DNA from: Phycisphaerales bacterium | Lineage (GTDB): Bacteria > Planctomycetota > Phycisphaerae > Sedimentisphaerales > UBA12454 | NCBI GenBank assembly: GCA_003142595.1 | Contig: PLMU01000006.1 | Coordinates: 209,666-273,665, forward strand | Direction: 5' to 3' | DNA: 64,000 nt | Part shown: in pieces, positions 8,357 to 15,430 of the stretch | Position numbering within the stretch: position 1 is the stretch's first letter | Layout of the letters: every line of letters begins with the position of its first letter | Translations under genes and position numbers: made by a program | Notes under the pieces: generated by a model | What the model saw: only the letters and a program-made list of their open reading frames with translations | Told to the model about the DNA's origin: nothing | The model's database searches: none

Positions 8357-9766
8357 ATGACAAACATTATGACGATCTTCACATCTGTGCATGCAGTTCA
8401 GCTGCGCAACCGCATTGTCACGGTTTTGATGCTCACGTTACTTTCGAGCAATTACGTCTTTGCACAGGCGAATGGCGAAGCTGTAAAAGTGCTACGCGGT
8501 AAGGCGGCTTTCGGCGATTGGCGGGAGGATGCTCCAAGCGTGCGGCGGCTAATCACACCAATGGATCTGCCGGATATTGGCCCGGAAACACCCAACATCG
8601 TAGAGGTAGTCCCGCAGCCTGCGGGTGTTCGGCCGCAGGTTCCGAAAGGTTTTTCGGTCGAGATGGTGACTTCGGGACTTGCTCAGGCGCGTTTGATTCG
8701 TGTCGCGCCCAACGGCGATCTCTTTGTCGCTAATAGTTCGGCAAACGAGGTGCGCGTTTACCGGATCCCTCCCGGCTCGGCAAAACCTACCGTCAGCGAG
8801 ATTTTCGCTACCGGACTCCGCCAACCTTATGGCATCGCATTCTACCCGCCGGGACCGAATCCCGCATGGATATACATCGCCAACTCCAATGGCGTTGTTC
8901 GCTTCCCCTACAAGAACGGGGTTCTAAAGACGACCGCCAAACCGGAACGTATTGTCGAATATATTCCGCCGGCCCACCACTGGACCAGAGACATCCTGTT
9001 CACTCCCGACGGCAATCGGATGTTAGTTTCGGTCGGCTCGGGGTCCAACATCGCTCTTGATATGTTCCCCGCGCCGCACGTCCCAGGTGACGTCAACGGC
9101 TGGAACAAGACCCATCAGCTCGGCGCCGCTTGGGACACTGAAGAAGGCCGCGCCAACATTCTTTCATTCGATCCTGAAGGCAAAAACCAGAAAATAGTTG
9201 CTACAGGGATACGCAATCCCGCCGGTATCACTATTCAACCAGCCACGGGCCAGCTTTGGGCAGTGGCCAATGAACGCGACGGGCTCGGCGACAATACTCC
9301 TTTTGAGTACGCTACGCACGTTAAGGAAGGCGCCTTCTTCGGCTGGCCGTGGTACTACATCGGCGGCCACGAGGACCCCCGCCACAAAGGTGAGCGCACC
9401 GACCTCAAGGACCAAACCACAATTCCAGACGTCTTGATCCAGGCTCATTCAGCCCCGCTCCAGATTGTGTTCTACGACGGCAACGATTTTCCGGCCGAGT
9501 ACAAGGGCAACGCCTTCGTTACGCTGCATGGTTCGTGGGACCGCTCTCGAAGGACCGGCTATAAAGTGGTGCGCCTGCTCTTCGACAATAGCGGCAAACC
9601 GACCGGCGAATACGAGGACTTCATGACAGGCTTCGTCATTTCTGACAAGCAAGTTTGGGGTCGCCCTGTTGGAGTAGCGGTCGCCGCGGATGGATCGCTC
9701 TTTGTTACCGAAGACGGCAACGGAACGATTTGGCGAATTTCGTACCAGAAACCTGATGCTCGCTGA
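8357..9766 (+). CDS. Secreted sorbosone/glucose dehydrogenase-like beta-propeller protein
   Basis: Probable PQQ-dependent sugar dehydrogenase of the glucose/sorbosone family, exported to the periplasm. A signal sequence lies at about residues 14-37 (VLMLTLLSSNYVFAQA). The propeller begins at GFSVEMVTSGLAQARLIRVAPNGDLFVAN and the blades include GTGLRQPYGIAF, HHWTRDILFTPDGNRMLVSVGS, GIRNPAGI, WPWYYIGG and GRPVGVAVAADGSLFVTEDGNGTIWRI, all typical. AAAGGAG precedes the ATG. The DNA is clearly more GC-rich than the surrounding genome and the gene is flanked by a 29/30-bp direct repeat, which suggests acquisition. The sugar substrate cannot be told. Confidence 0.88.
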   Translation: MTNIMTIFTSVHAVQLRNRIVTVLMLTLLSSNYVFAQANGEAVKVLRGKAAFGDWREDAPSVRRLITPMDLPDIGPETPNIVEVVPQPAGVRPQVPKGFSVEMVTSGLAQARLIRVAPNGDLFVANSSANEVRVYRIPPGSAKPTVSEIFATGLRQPYGIAFYPPGPNPAWIYIANSNGVVRFPYKNGVLKTTAKPERIVEYIPPAHHWTRDILFTPDGNRMLVSVGSGSNIALDMFPAPHVPGDVNGWNKTHQLGAAWDTEEGRANILSFDPEGKNQKIVATGIRNPAGITIQPATGQLWAVANERDGLGDNTPFEYATHVKEGAFFGWPWYYIGGHEDPRHKGERTDLKDQTTIPDVLIQAHSAPLQIVFYDGNDFPAEYKGNAFVTLHGSWDRSRRTGYKVVRLLFDNSGKPTGEYEDFMTGFVISDKQVWGRPVGVAVAADGSLFVTEDGNGTIWRISYQKPDAR

Positions 9767-9771
9767 CCGGC

Positions 9772-9855
9772 TGCGACTCATCCAATAACTACTGCGGCGG
9801 AGTGGACATCAACGGTTCAGGCGCGATTGACTTCGCGGATTCCACTGATTTATTT
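9772..9855 (+). pseudogene. Remnant of a dockerin-like EF-hand tail
   Basis: This stretch, in a different frame from the gene before it, encodes CDSSNNYCGGVDINGSGAID then FADSTDLF. That is the C-terminal dockerin-like calcium-loop motif (DINGxGxIDFAD) seen on secreted Phycisphaerae proteins. There is no start codon or upstream body, and after DLF the frame runs into the AT-rich repeat and stops at 9889-9891. I read it as the stump of a secreted-protein gene truncated when the dehydrogenase gene arrived. Confidence 0.6.
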
Positions 9856-9859
9856 CGCC

Positions 9860-9900
9860 GCGAAAAAAACTTGCTTTTCTTTTCAGTTTAAGGCTATATT
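9860..9900 (+). promoter_or_regulatory. Promoter in direct-repeat copy 2
   Basis: TTGCTT (9871-9876), an 18-bp spacer and TATATT (9895-9900). The surrounding gcgaaaaaaacttgcttttc matches the copy at 8255-8284 apart from one missing A and two substitutions. It points towards the HEPN/SIR2 genes, the first of which starts about 195 bp downstream. The 9901-10095 stretch holds no ORF I can support. Confidence 0.45.
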
Positions 9901-10095
9901 GTTTCTTTAAGGCCGGAGAAATCTTTCGATGCGCTACGCTTGCTCAGGACAGGTGGCTATTAAGGAAATCACACCTTTGCCTGCCCTCGTGGTATGCTTC
10001 CTTGGATTGGCAGACGGAGGATCCGTCAACATTGCCGTCCGGCAGACGGGCTTTGACTCGGTTTATGCAGTTTGTGTAATCGTTGTTGGGCATTA

Positions 10096-10875
10096 ATGAA
10101 AAAAATGAAGCGTTTCCATATCACTAGCATTAAAGATTACTTTCATGGCCTTTGTGATATGACAGAACGCCGATTTCAGGATCTGCCAACTCCTCTACCA
10201 TGGATTGAGCCTTCCATAAACATGCTTTACTTGGAGTCGGTGTTATCATATGTTTTGGGTAACAACTTTTGTTCAATAATAAGTATGAGCGCATTATTAG
10301 AGCATGTCCTTCGACTTGCGCTATTGGACAGAAACAACACTGGCCTGACTAGCTCTCTTTCGTTAAAACAGCTTGGTAAAATAAGTAGTATTAGCGTTGC
10401 AATTGAAAAGGCCACCTCTGAAGGCATAATAGACACCAAAGACAAAGCTTGGTGGGATAGCATCGCTATGGTTATCAGAAACAAAAGTGCTCATTATGTC
10501 ATCCCAAAATTGATCAAAGATTTCACCAAACAGAAATATGATGAAGGTCAAGAAGATCGCGAGAAATATTCTCCCGTTTATTATCGTCAAACAAATGATA
10601 AAGGTGAACCCAAAACTCCGCTTTCACTCGATTGGGGGATGTTCTTTCACAAAGTTGGTTATTTCATAGCTAAAGCATATATCGTTGATGGAACATTCTA
10701 TTTAAAGAAAGTCATTGAGACCACAGATTGGAAGCCAGATAAATCCTATTGGGCCAGCCAAGAAGATGAATATAACTCTTTCTTTTCTTACAACTGGAAC
10801 ATTGCTGAGATGATCGAGTCACTTAACAGCGTTAACGAGCGGTCGAAGTCGGACGGTCCAAAGGCGGTCGAGTAA
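10096..10875 (+). CDS. HEPN-like protein, candidate RNase of a defence module
   Basis: No exact family is recognised. The start at 10096 (MKKMKRF) is preferred to the TTG at 10072. The helical N-terminal half (SINMLYLESVLSYVLGNNFC, ALLEHVLRLALL, LKQLGKIS) leads into MVIRNKSAHYVI at about residue 130. RNKSAH fits the HEPN catalytic pattern R-N-x3-H, in which the Arg and His cut RNA. The C-terminal half is polar with no motif I know. The next gene, 83 nt on and with no terminator between, encodes a SIR2-like protein. HEPN plus SIR2 is a recurring pairing in anti-phage systems, so a toxin role is inferred. Confidence 0.6.
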   Translation: MKKMKRFHITSIKDYFHGLCDMTERRFQDLPTPLPWIEPSINMLYLESVLSYVLGNNFCSIISMSALLEHVLRLALLDRNNTGLTSSLSLKQLGKISSISVAIEKATSEGIIDTKDKAWWDSIAMVIRNKSAHYVIPKLIKDFTKQKYDEGQEDREKYSPVYYRQTNDKGEPKTPLSLDWGMFFHKVGYFIAKAYIVDGTFYLKKVIETTDWKPDKSYWASQEDEYNSFFSYNWNIAEMIESLNSVNERSKSDGPKAVE

Positions 10876-10958
10876 TACGGTGATGGCGGTTTTGTAAAAG
10901 AAGGGTATTATAAAAAAAGGCAAAAAGCAACGGTAACTTGATTTCAGAAAAAGCGTAT

Positions 10959-12053
10959 ATGAGTTCAAAACGAGTTTTTATTCTTGGTGCTGGTTTTTCA
11001 AAGATGGCTGGGATGCCTCTGGCCACGGATTTAACGAACCACCTCGGTGGCAAGTTCCGAGAGGATAATCTGGAGGATGCCCTGGAATGGCTTGGATGTT
11101 TGCAGCAGAGAATTGAATGGCTGGGGGACGGTAAGTCGAAGGGTATAAACATCAAAGAGGTGTTCGACCTTGCGCAGTTCGATATTGAGTTACTGAAAAT
11201 GCGACAGCAATTGTGCCAGCTTGGTCGTAACTGTGGTGATACGCGTTGGCAAGACGCAGATGGTATTGAGGCATGGCTAGAATATATGGAGCACGACCTT
11301 CGGGATGTCGTCTGGGAGAAACAGAAAAAGGCGACGCTTGACGCCGTTAAGAGGTTCTCAAATTATCTGAACCCTAATGACATTGTGTTGACCTTTAATT
11401 ATGACACGCTTCTGGAAAAATCCTTAGAACAGCAAAATAAGAAATGGCATTACGGCTTCGAGCAGGAGAAAGGCTCCGGCGTAAAGATTCTGAAAATGCA
11501 CGGTTCAATAAATTGGATAATGGTTCGTCGTGACCAAAAGGATAATTTTGACTATCCCCTTCTTTTCGAGAAAACAGACCTTAATGTCGAGTACCATGGT
11601 GCAAAAGCATCAAACGAAATCGAATACAATTATGTGCTGTTACGAGTACCTAATGACAAACTTCCTAATAGGATTGAAAATAGAGATTTACAATTAGGAA
11701 ATAAACAATATGAGATTGCGATGGCCGGCTTAGGGAAGTACAAGCTGCTTAGTGAACTGGTGGGGAGCGGCGAAATTTGGAATAACGCGATTAGAGCACT
11801 GCGTAACTGTGAGCAGATATATATTATTGGATTTTCGCTCTCGCCGTTTGACACGATGGCTCGTCTGCATTTTGGCGGTGTTATGATGGAACGTTCTAAA
11901 GAAAAAAAAATTAGATTACCGCTGATAACGCTGATCGATCCCATCGCAGGGGAATTAAAGTCTAACTTTAAGAAAGTTTTTGGTTGTAGTGCCAGCATAG
12001 ACGTAATAGAAAAGAAAGGCGAAGAAGTCGATTGGTCAACTCTGCTTGCTTGA
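10959..12053 (+). CDS. SIR2-like domain protein, candidate NADase effector
   Basis: The ATG at 10959 (MSSKRVFILGAGFS) is chosen over the TTG at 10938. The features are those of the SIR2-like defence family: Rossmann GAGFSKMAGMPLATDL at the N-terminus, LTFNYDTLLE with the catalytic-type Asn, LKMHGSINWI with the catalytic-type His, and IIGFSLSPFDTMARLHF near the C-terminus. Such proteins usually degrade NAD+ when phage infection is sensed, causing abortive infection. It is downstream of the HEPN-like gene on the same strand and followed by a small Cys protein. A housekeeping deacetylase is unlikely because the four-Cys zinc module is absent. Confidence 0.85.
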   Translation: MSSKRVFILGAGFSKMAGMPLATDLTNHLGGKFREDNLEDALEWLGCLQQRIEWLGDGKSKGINIKEVFDLAQFDIELLKMRQQLCQLGRNCGDTRWQDADGIEAWLEYMEHDLRDVVWEKQKKATLDAVKRFSNYLNPNDIVLTFNYDTLLEKSLEQQNKKWHYGFEQEKGSGVKILKMHGSINWIMVRRDQKDNFDYPLLFEKTDLNVEYHGAKASNEIEYNYVLLRVPNDKLPNRIENRDLQLGNKQYEIAMAGLGKYKLLSELVGSGEIWNNAIRALRNCEQIYIIGFSLSPFDTMARLHFGGVMMERSKEKKIRLPLITLIDPIAGELKSNFKKVFGCSASIDVIEKKGEEVDWSTLLA

Positions 12054-12157
12054 TATAGAGCCCAAAGGATTGAATCGCGGTTTTTGGCCTAAAAACGTCG
12101 TTTTGCTTTGTAATGAACGCGACTATCCCGAATTGATCATGAAAGGAGAATAAGAAA

Positions 12158-12352
12158 ATGGAAGAACGCTGTAAGAATTGCCGTTTTTGGAAAGGAATAA
12201 AAGGGGTTGGGGATGGGAACTCTGGGGAGTGTTATCGAAAAGCACCACTCCCATACAAATGGCGCCCTGAAGAGAACACACTACACGTAGGAACAAGGTG
12301 GCCACTCACAAATGGAGATCAGTATTGCGGGGAATTTGAAGAGAAAAGTTAG
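12158..12352 (+). CDS. Small Cys-containing protein, probable zinc binder
   Basis: A 64-residue protein with CKNC at residues 5-8, a Cys in GECYRKAP and a final QYCGEFEEK, giving four Cys able to bind one zinc. This arrangement (CxxCRFW...GxCxRxAP...WPxT..DQYCGEF) is a familiar small orphan type in bacterial and phage genomes, of unknown function. AAAGGAG lies 9 nt before the ATG, so it is very likely expressed. It lies 104 nt after the SIR2-like gene and may belong to the same transcript, though a link is not proven. Confidence 0.7.
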   Translation: MEERCKNCRFWKGIKGVGDGNSGECYRKAPLPYKWRPEENTLHVGTRWPLTNGDQYCGEFEEKS

Positions 12353-12423
12353 TGTATTATTCCGGTGAAATCTGAGCAGGAAGCCCTTGACGAACCGGCA
12401 GGCGAAATACTAACGACTATCGA

Positions 12424-12636
12424 CTAAAGTACTACCCCAACCGTATTACTCGGCATACTTTCCCCCGATGAGTTAATTGCTTTGACTCTATATTCTAATT
12501 TACAGCCGGTCGGCTGGTCTGTTAGTTTGGCTTCGTTATTCAGGATTGTTGCACATAGAGTCCAATCCTGATTGATGGAGCGCCTTTCAATTACATAACA
12601 GCGGATTGGGGGACAAATTAAACGTGAAAATAATAG
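12424..12636 (-). pseudogene. Remnant of a fibronectin type III domain
   Basis: On the minus strand, between a stop at 12637-12639 and a stop at 12424-12426, the frame reads CYVIERRSINQDWTLCATIL, then a linker, then LEYRVKAINSSGESMPSNTV. These are the middle and final strands of a fibronectin type III domain. There is no start codon or upstream domain, and the ORF is absent from the supplied track. It appears to be the stump of a secreted multidomain protein. The 12353-12423 stretch holds nothing else I can see. Confidence 0.65.
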
Positions 12637-12660
12637 TTAGCTGTAACTGTTATTCTCCCC

Positions 12661-13230
12661 TCATCTATTAGCCCTTCGAGAAAAAGTAGAAAAAGCTCCT
12701 ATTAAGGATGTGATAAGAACTATTAGAAATCCTATCATGCCTTCTACGCACCATATAACTAATGGAACAAAGAAAATGGGAGTCAATATTGCAACAACCC
12801 ATCGACCCTCTGAGAAAAACATTACCATAGAATATAACCCTAAAGTCAGCGACACAAATCTAACTAGCCATCCGTTCATGCCAATAAGATTGTATCCAGC
12901 AAGACTTTCGGTTTCGCCCTTTTCAAGAAGTTCATTGTGTAATGATGCAAGCATATATCCCCAGAAACCGTAGAATAAGTTCACTATAAAACCATACCAC
13001 TCTGTTGGTATACGGAATGGAGAGAACAATACTACTAAAAAAGATACGAGAAAATAACTGATAAAGGTTGTAAGGAATACTGCCCAACCAAAATAAAGAG
13101 TTCCGAAAGGCCCGAAAACGAGACCAAGAATAACAGCAAGTACGCAATTTTTTCTTTTACGCTTAACATGGGTCGACGCATAGTTGCAACTCTGGCCACA
13201 GATATCTGCACAGGACTTTTCAGGATTCAT
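12661..13230 (-). CDS. Unknown multi-spanning membrane protein
   Basis: Family not recognised. The N-terminus has three closely spaced Cys (CADICGQSC) and a basic stretch KRKRKN, followed by four or five hydrophobic segments, beginning with CVLAVILGLVFGPFGTLYFGW. AAGGAGATATTATA before the ATG is a strong ribosome site, so the gene is probably intact. It sits directly behind a truncated methyltransferase fragment and in front of the fibronectin remnant, that is, in a recombined segment. Confidence 0.65.
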   Translation of the reverse strand: MNPEKSCADICGQSCNYASTHVKRKRKNCVLAVILGLVFGPFGTLYFGWAVFLTTFISYFLVSFLVVLFSPFRIPTEWYGFIVNLFYGFWGYMLASLHNELLEKGETESLAGYNLIGMNGWLVRFVSLTLGLYSMVMFFSEGRWVVAILTPIFFVPLVIWCVEGMIGFLIVLITSLIGAFSTFSRRANR

Positions 13231-13256
13231 TATAATATCTCCTTGTTTTTTGGTAT

Positions 13257-13469
13257 TTATTGTTTTTCAGATGTGGCCCAATATCGCTTATTGCGGTTGG
13301 AGTTAAAGGGCGGGTCGATATAAATAAGGTCAACGCAGTTTTCGGGGAATTTCTTTAATTGTTCGAGATTGTCCCCGCAGTAGATTACCCGCGTATCGAG
13401 CAAAGAGGATGGTTTTCCTGCTGCCTTTTTTGAGTTAGCCGCTTCCTTTGCCATATTTTCCTTAATCAT
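13257..13469 (-). pseudogene. N-terminal fragment of a beta-class DNA methyltransferase
   Basis: The frame encodes VIYCGDNLEQLKKFPENCVD followed by LIYIDPPFNSNRN, the N-terminal half and catalytic motif IV (DPPF) of a type III/beta-class adenine methyltransferase. Family members then continue for several hundred residues (target recognition, then the AdoMet FxGxG motif); here the frame becomes YWATSEKQ and stops. None of the other frames downstream carries the missing part. It is a truncated gene. The frame is open upstream of the ATG to about 13570 but that part shows no recognisable domain. Confidence 0.75.
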
Positions 13470-13613
13470 CCGTAAATTATCATAATAAACTGCCCCATTG
13501 TCTATTAGAAAAACCTCTTTGTCAAATCTTCTTTTCGCGTGAAAAATTGGTGAAACTTGTGTAATCCTTCGGCAGGCTCAGGACAGGTTCGTGGCTAATT
13601 TCCTCATATAAAC

Positions 13614-13665
13614 AGTGTAAATCCGTGTTAATCCGTGTCTAAAAAAAGCAGTGTTAATCTGTGTC
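13614..13665. repeat. Short intergenic repeat gtgttaatccgtgtc
   Basis: Three variants follow one another: gtgtaaatccgtgt, gtgttaatccgtgtct and, after an A run, gtgttaatctgtgtc. Just before, at 13568-13587, lies ttcggcaggctcaggacagg, whose tail also occurs at about 9943-9952. These are short dispersed intergenic repeats, with no spacer regularity that would suggest CRISPR. Confidence 0.5.
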
Positions 13666-14362
13666 AAAATTCTGGAATAACTTCGGGATAAAGCTGGCCG
13701 GTGGAAGTGAGGCGGAAAATATATATAAGCCCCTGCCTGAGTTGCGTATAAGTAACTGTGCCGTAGATTGCGGTAATGCCGAATTGCTTCAGCTTGTCCG
13801 GTGTGTTGGCCAATTCCCAAATACCCGACCAGAAAACCTGCCTGTTTTTTACGGGCAATTCTTTAAGAAGGTCGGCGTATCTGTTCGGCTCTGCACCAGA
13901 TTCTTCAATTGCGAAACCTGACTGCGGCGACATTTTTTCGCCGTAAACTCTTCGCCACAGATACATACTTCTTTGTTTGCCGTCCATTACCATTTTGTCT
14001 GAAAACTTGACAATCAGGGCGTCGAAATGAACGATGTCTCCTTCGATTGTATATTGGCGCTGGAGAATTTGATTCAGTTCGTTGTCGCGAGCGGTCTCGA
14101 CGAATTTCAATGTTGTGCTTATTACGGCGCCGTTTGCGTCCTTTGTCTGGCTGATAACCTTGGCGTAACCGATTTTATTTTCATCGGTTAGATTTGTCAA
14201 AGCTCTTTTGAGCGTCTTGTTTTCCGTAAGCAACTCGCTGATGGCTGTCCCGCCGCGGTAAATGCCGACTGCAATGAGTAAAATGGCGGCGCAAATCACA
14301 ATGCCGAAAATAAAGCTCGGAAGAGTAGTCAAAAATCTCAATATTTTTTGTATTATCGCCAT
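13664..14362 (-). CDS. Membrane-anchored coiled-coil protein, unknown function
   Basis: A single membrane segment near residues 13-33 (TLPSFIFGIVICAAILLIAVGIY) is followed by a short coiled coil (ISELLTENKTLKRALTNLTDE) and a soluble domain of about 170 residues ending LIYIFRLTSTGQLYPEVIPEF. I know of no function. The layout, a short anchor then a periplasmic domain, resembles orphan membrane proteins common in this phylum. Base composition is again like the chromosome backbone, so the accessory segment ends about here. Confidence 0.7.
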   Translation of the reverse strand: MAIIQKILRFLTTLPSFIFGIVICAAILLIAVGIYRGGTAISELLTENKTLKRALTNLTDENKIGYAKVISQTKDANGAVISTTLKFVETARDNELNQILQRQYTIEGDIVHFDALIVKFSDKMVMDGKQRSMYLWRRVYGEKMSPQSGFAIEESGAEPNRYADLLKELPVKNRQVFWSGIWELANTPDKLKQFGITAIYGTVTYTQLRQGLIYIFRLTSTGQLYPEVIPEF

Positions 14363-14530
14363 TAGATAACTTCTTTGGGCTAAAGAATATACCGTTATGC
14401 GGTATTTTTCAAGAACTTATCTTAAAAAACCCATAAAATAAGCTTCCAACCCCTTGACAATGAGATATAAATCGTTAATGTTGTAAAAAACCAAAGAAAT
14501 ACACGGATTAGATGTTGAAAGGATTTAACG

Positions 14531-15358
14531 ATGAAAAAGACTTTATTTTTCGCAGCTTTAATAATTACCGCATTTGTAGTTGTCGCTTCCGGTATGAAAG
14601 ATAAGCAATTAATGGTGGAAAAACCCGCCCCGGAAGTAATCGACCAGATGACGCCGTCGGCAGCGACCGAAATTGCACTTGCAGAGGAATTGGCGAAGAC
14701 ACGTCTGGAGTATCACAAGCAGCTTGAAAAAATTCAATCATTCTACGAGCAGAGCGGCAATCAGATGAAGCTCGAATGGGTTCAAAGAGAACTGAAATCA
14801 CTGGACTCAATACCGCGGTATCGCTATATCCTTCAGGCCGAAGTGGCAGGCGATAAACTCAAGGCCAAAGATTCCATTCCAAAGGCCGATATACTCTACA
14901 AAGAAGCTTTAGATATTTATAATCACACAGACCTTATTTTCCCTATTCCTGTGCTTGTCAAACACGAAGATCTAGCTCTTCATCATCCTACGATGTTTGT
15001 CAGCAAAAAGAGATTGCAGCGGGCACTGAACAAATGCAACGAACTTATACAGGAATATCCGACCAGCGACAAGATAGACGACGCGGCATATCTTGCCGGC
15101 GAGATTCATGAATACTTCGGCGATTATTCCATCGCCCTGCTGTATTATAAACGAGCGGTGCAGTGGAATCCCAATACGCCGTATCCTGCCCGCTTCAAGG
15201 CGGCGAGAATTCTCGACTATAAACTGACTGACAGATCGCAGGCTGTGCAGCTTTATCGAGAGGCTCTCGACAAGGAATCCGGAATGATTAATGTCGCAGA
15301 TGTCCAACAGCGAATCGTTGACCTGGCTCCTGAGCCGAATTCGGTGGACATTAAATAA
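14531..15358 (+). CDS. Secreted TPR-like protein
   Basis: A signal peptide covers about residues 1-21 (FFAALIITAFVVVASGM). The rest is helical, with a Lys/Glu-rich stretch at 55-95 and three or four tetratricopeptide-like units towards the C-terminus (KADILYKEALDIYN, ALNKCNELIQEYPTSDKIDD, GDYSIALLYYKRAVQWNPNT, AVQLYREALDKE). A protein-interaction scaffold in the periplasm is likely. TTGACA at 14455-14460 upstream is a candidate -35 box. A strong terminator follows. Confidence 0.75.
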   Translation: MKKTLFFAALIITAFVVVASGMKDKQLMVEKPAPEVIDQMTPSAATEIALAEELAKTRLEYHKQLEKIQSFYEQSGNQMKLEWVQRELKSLDSIPRYRYILQAEVAGDKLKAKDSIPKADILYKEALDIYNHTDLIFPIPVLVKHEDLALHHPTMFVSKKRLQRALNKCNELIQEYPTSDKIDDAAYLAGEIHEYFGDYSIALLYYKRAVQWNPNTPYPARFKAARILDYKLTDRSQAVQLYREALDKESGMINVADVQQRIVDLAPEPNSVDIK

Positions 15359-15384
15359 ATGTCCTTTATCTTTAAGTGATAATC

Positions 15385-15421
15385 ATCAGGCCTGTAATCG
15401 TAATACAGGCCTGATTTTTTT
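15385..15421 (+). terminator. Intrinsic terminator
   Basis: Perfect 12-bp stem atcaggcctgta / tacaggcctgat with a 7-nt loop, followed by seven T. It ends the TPR gene and lies just before tilS. Confidence 0.9.
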
Positions 15422-15430
15422 GATAATGAT

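Noticed and set aside
9928-10095. ATG-initiated frame of about 55 codons ahead of the HEPN gene.
   Set aside because: No ribosome site, no motif, and the sequence contains a dispersed intergenic repeat (tcaggacagg).
13614-13665. Closely spaced similar repeats, considered as a CRISPR remnant.
   Set aside because: Units are about 15 bp with irregular spacing and no spacer of constant length; no cas gene is present.
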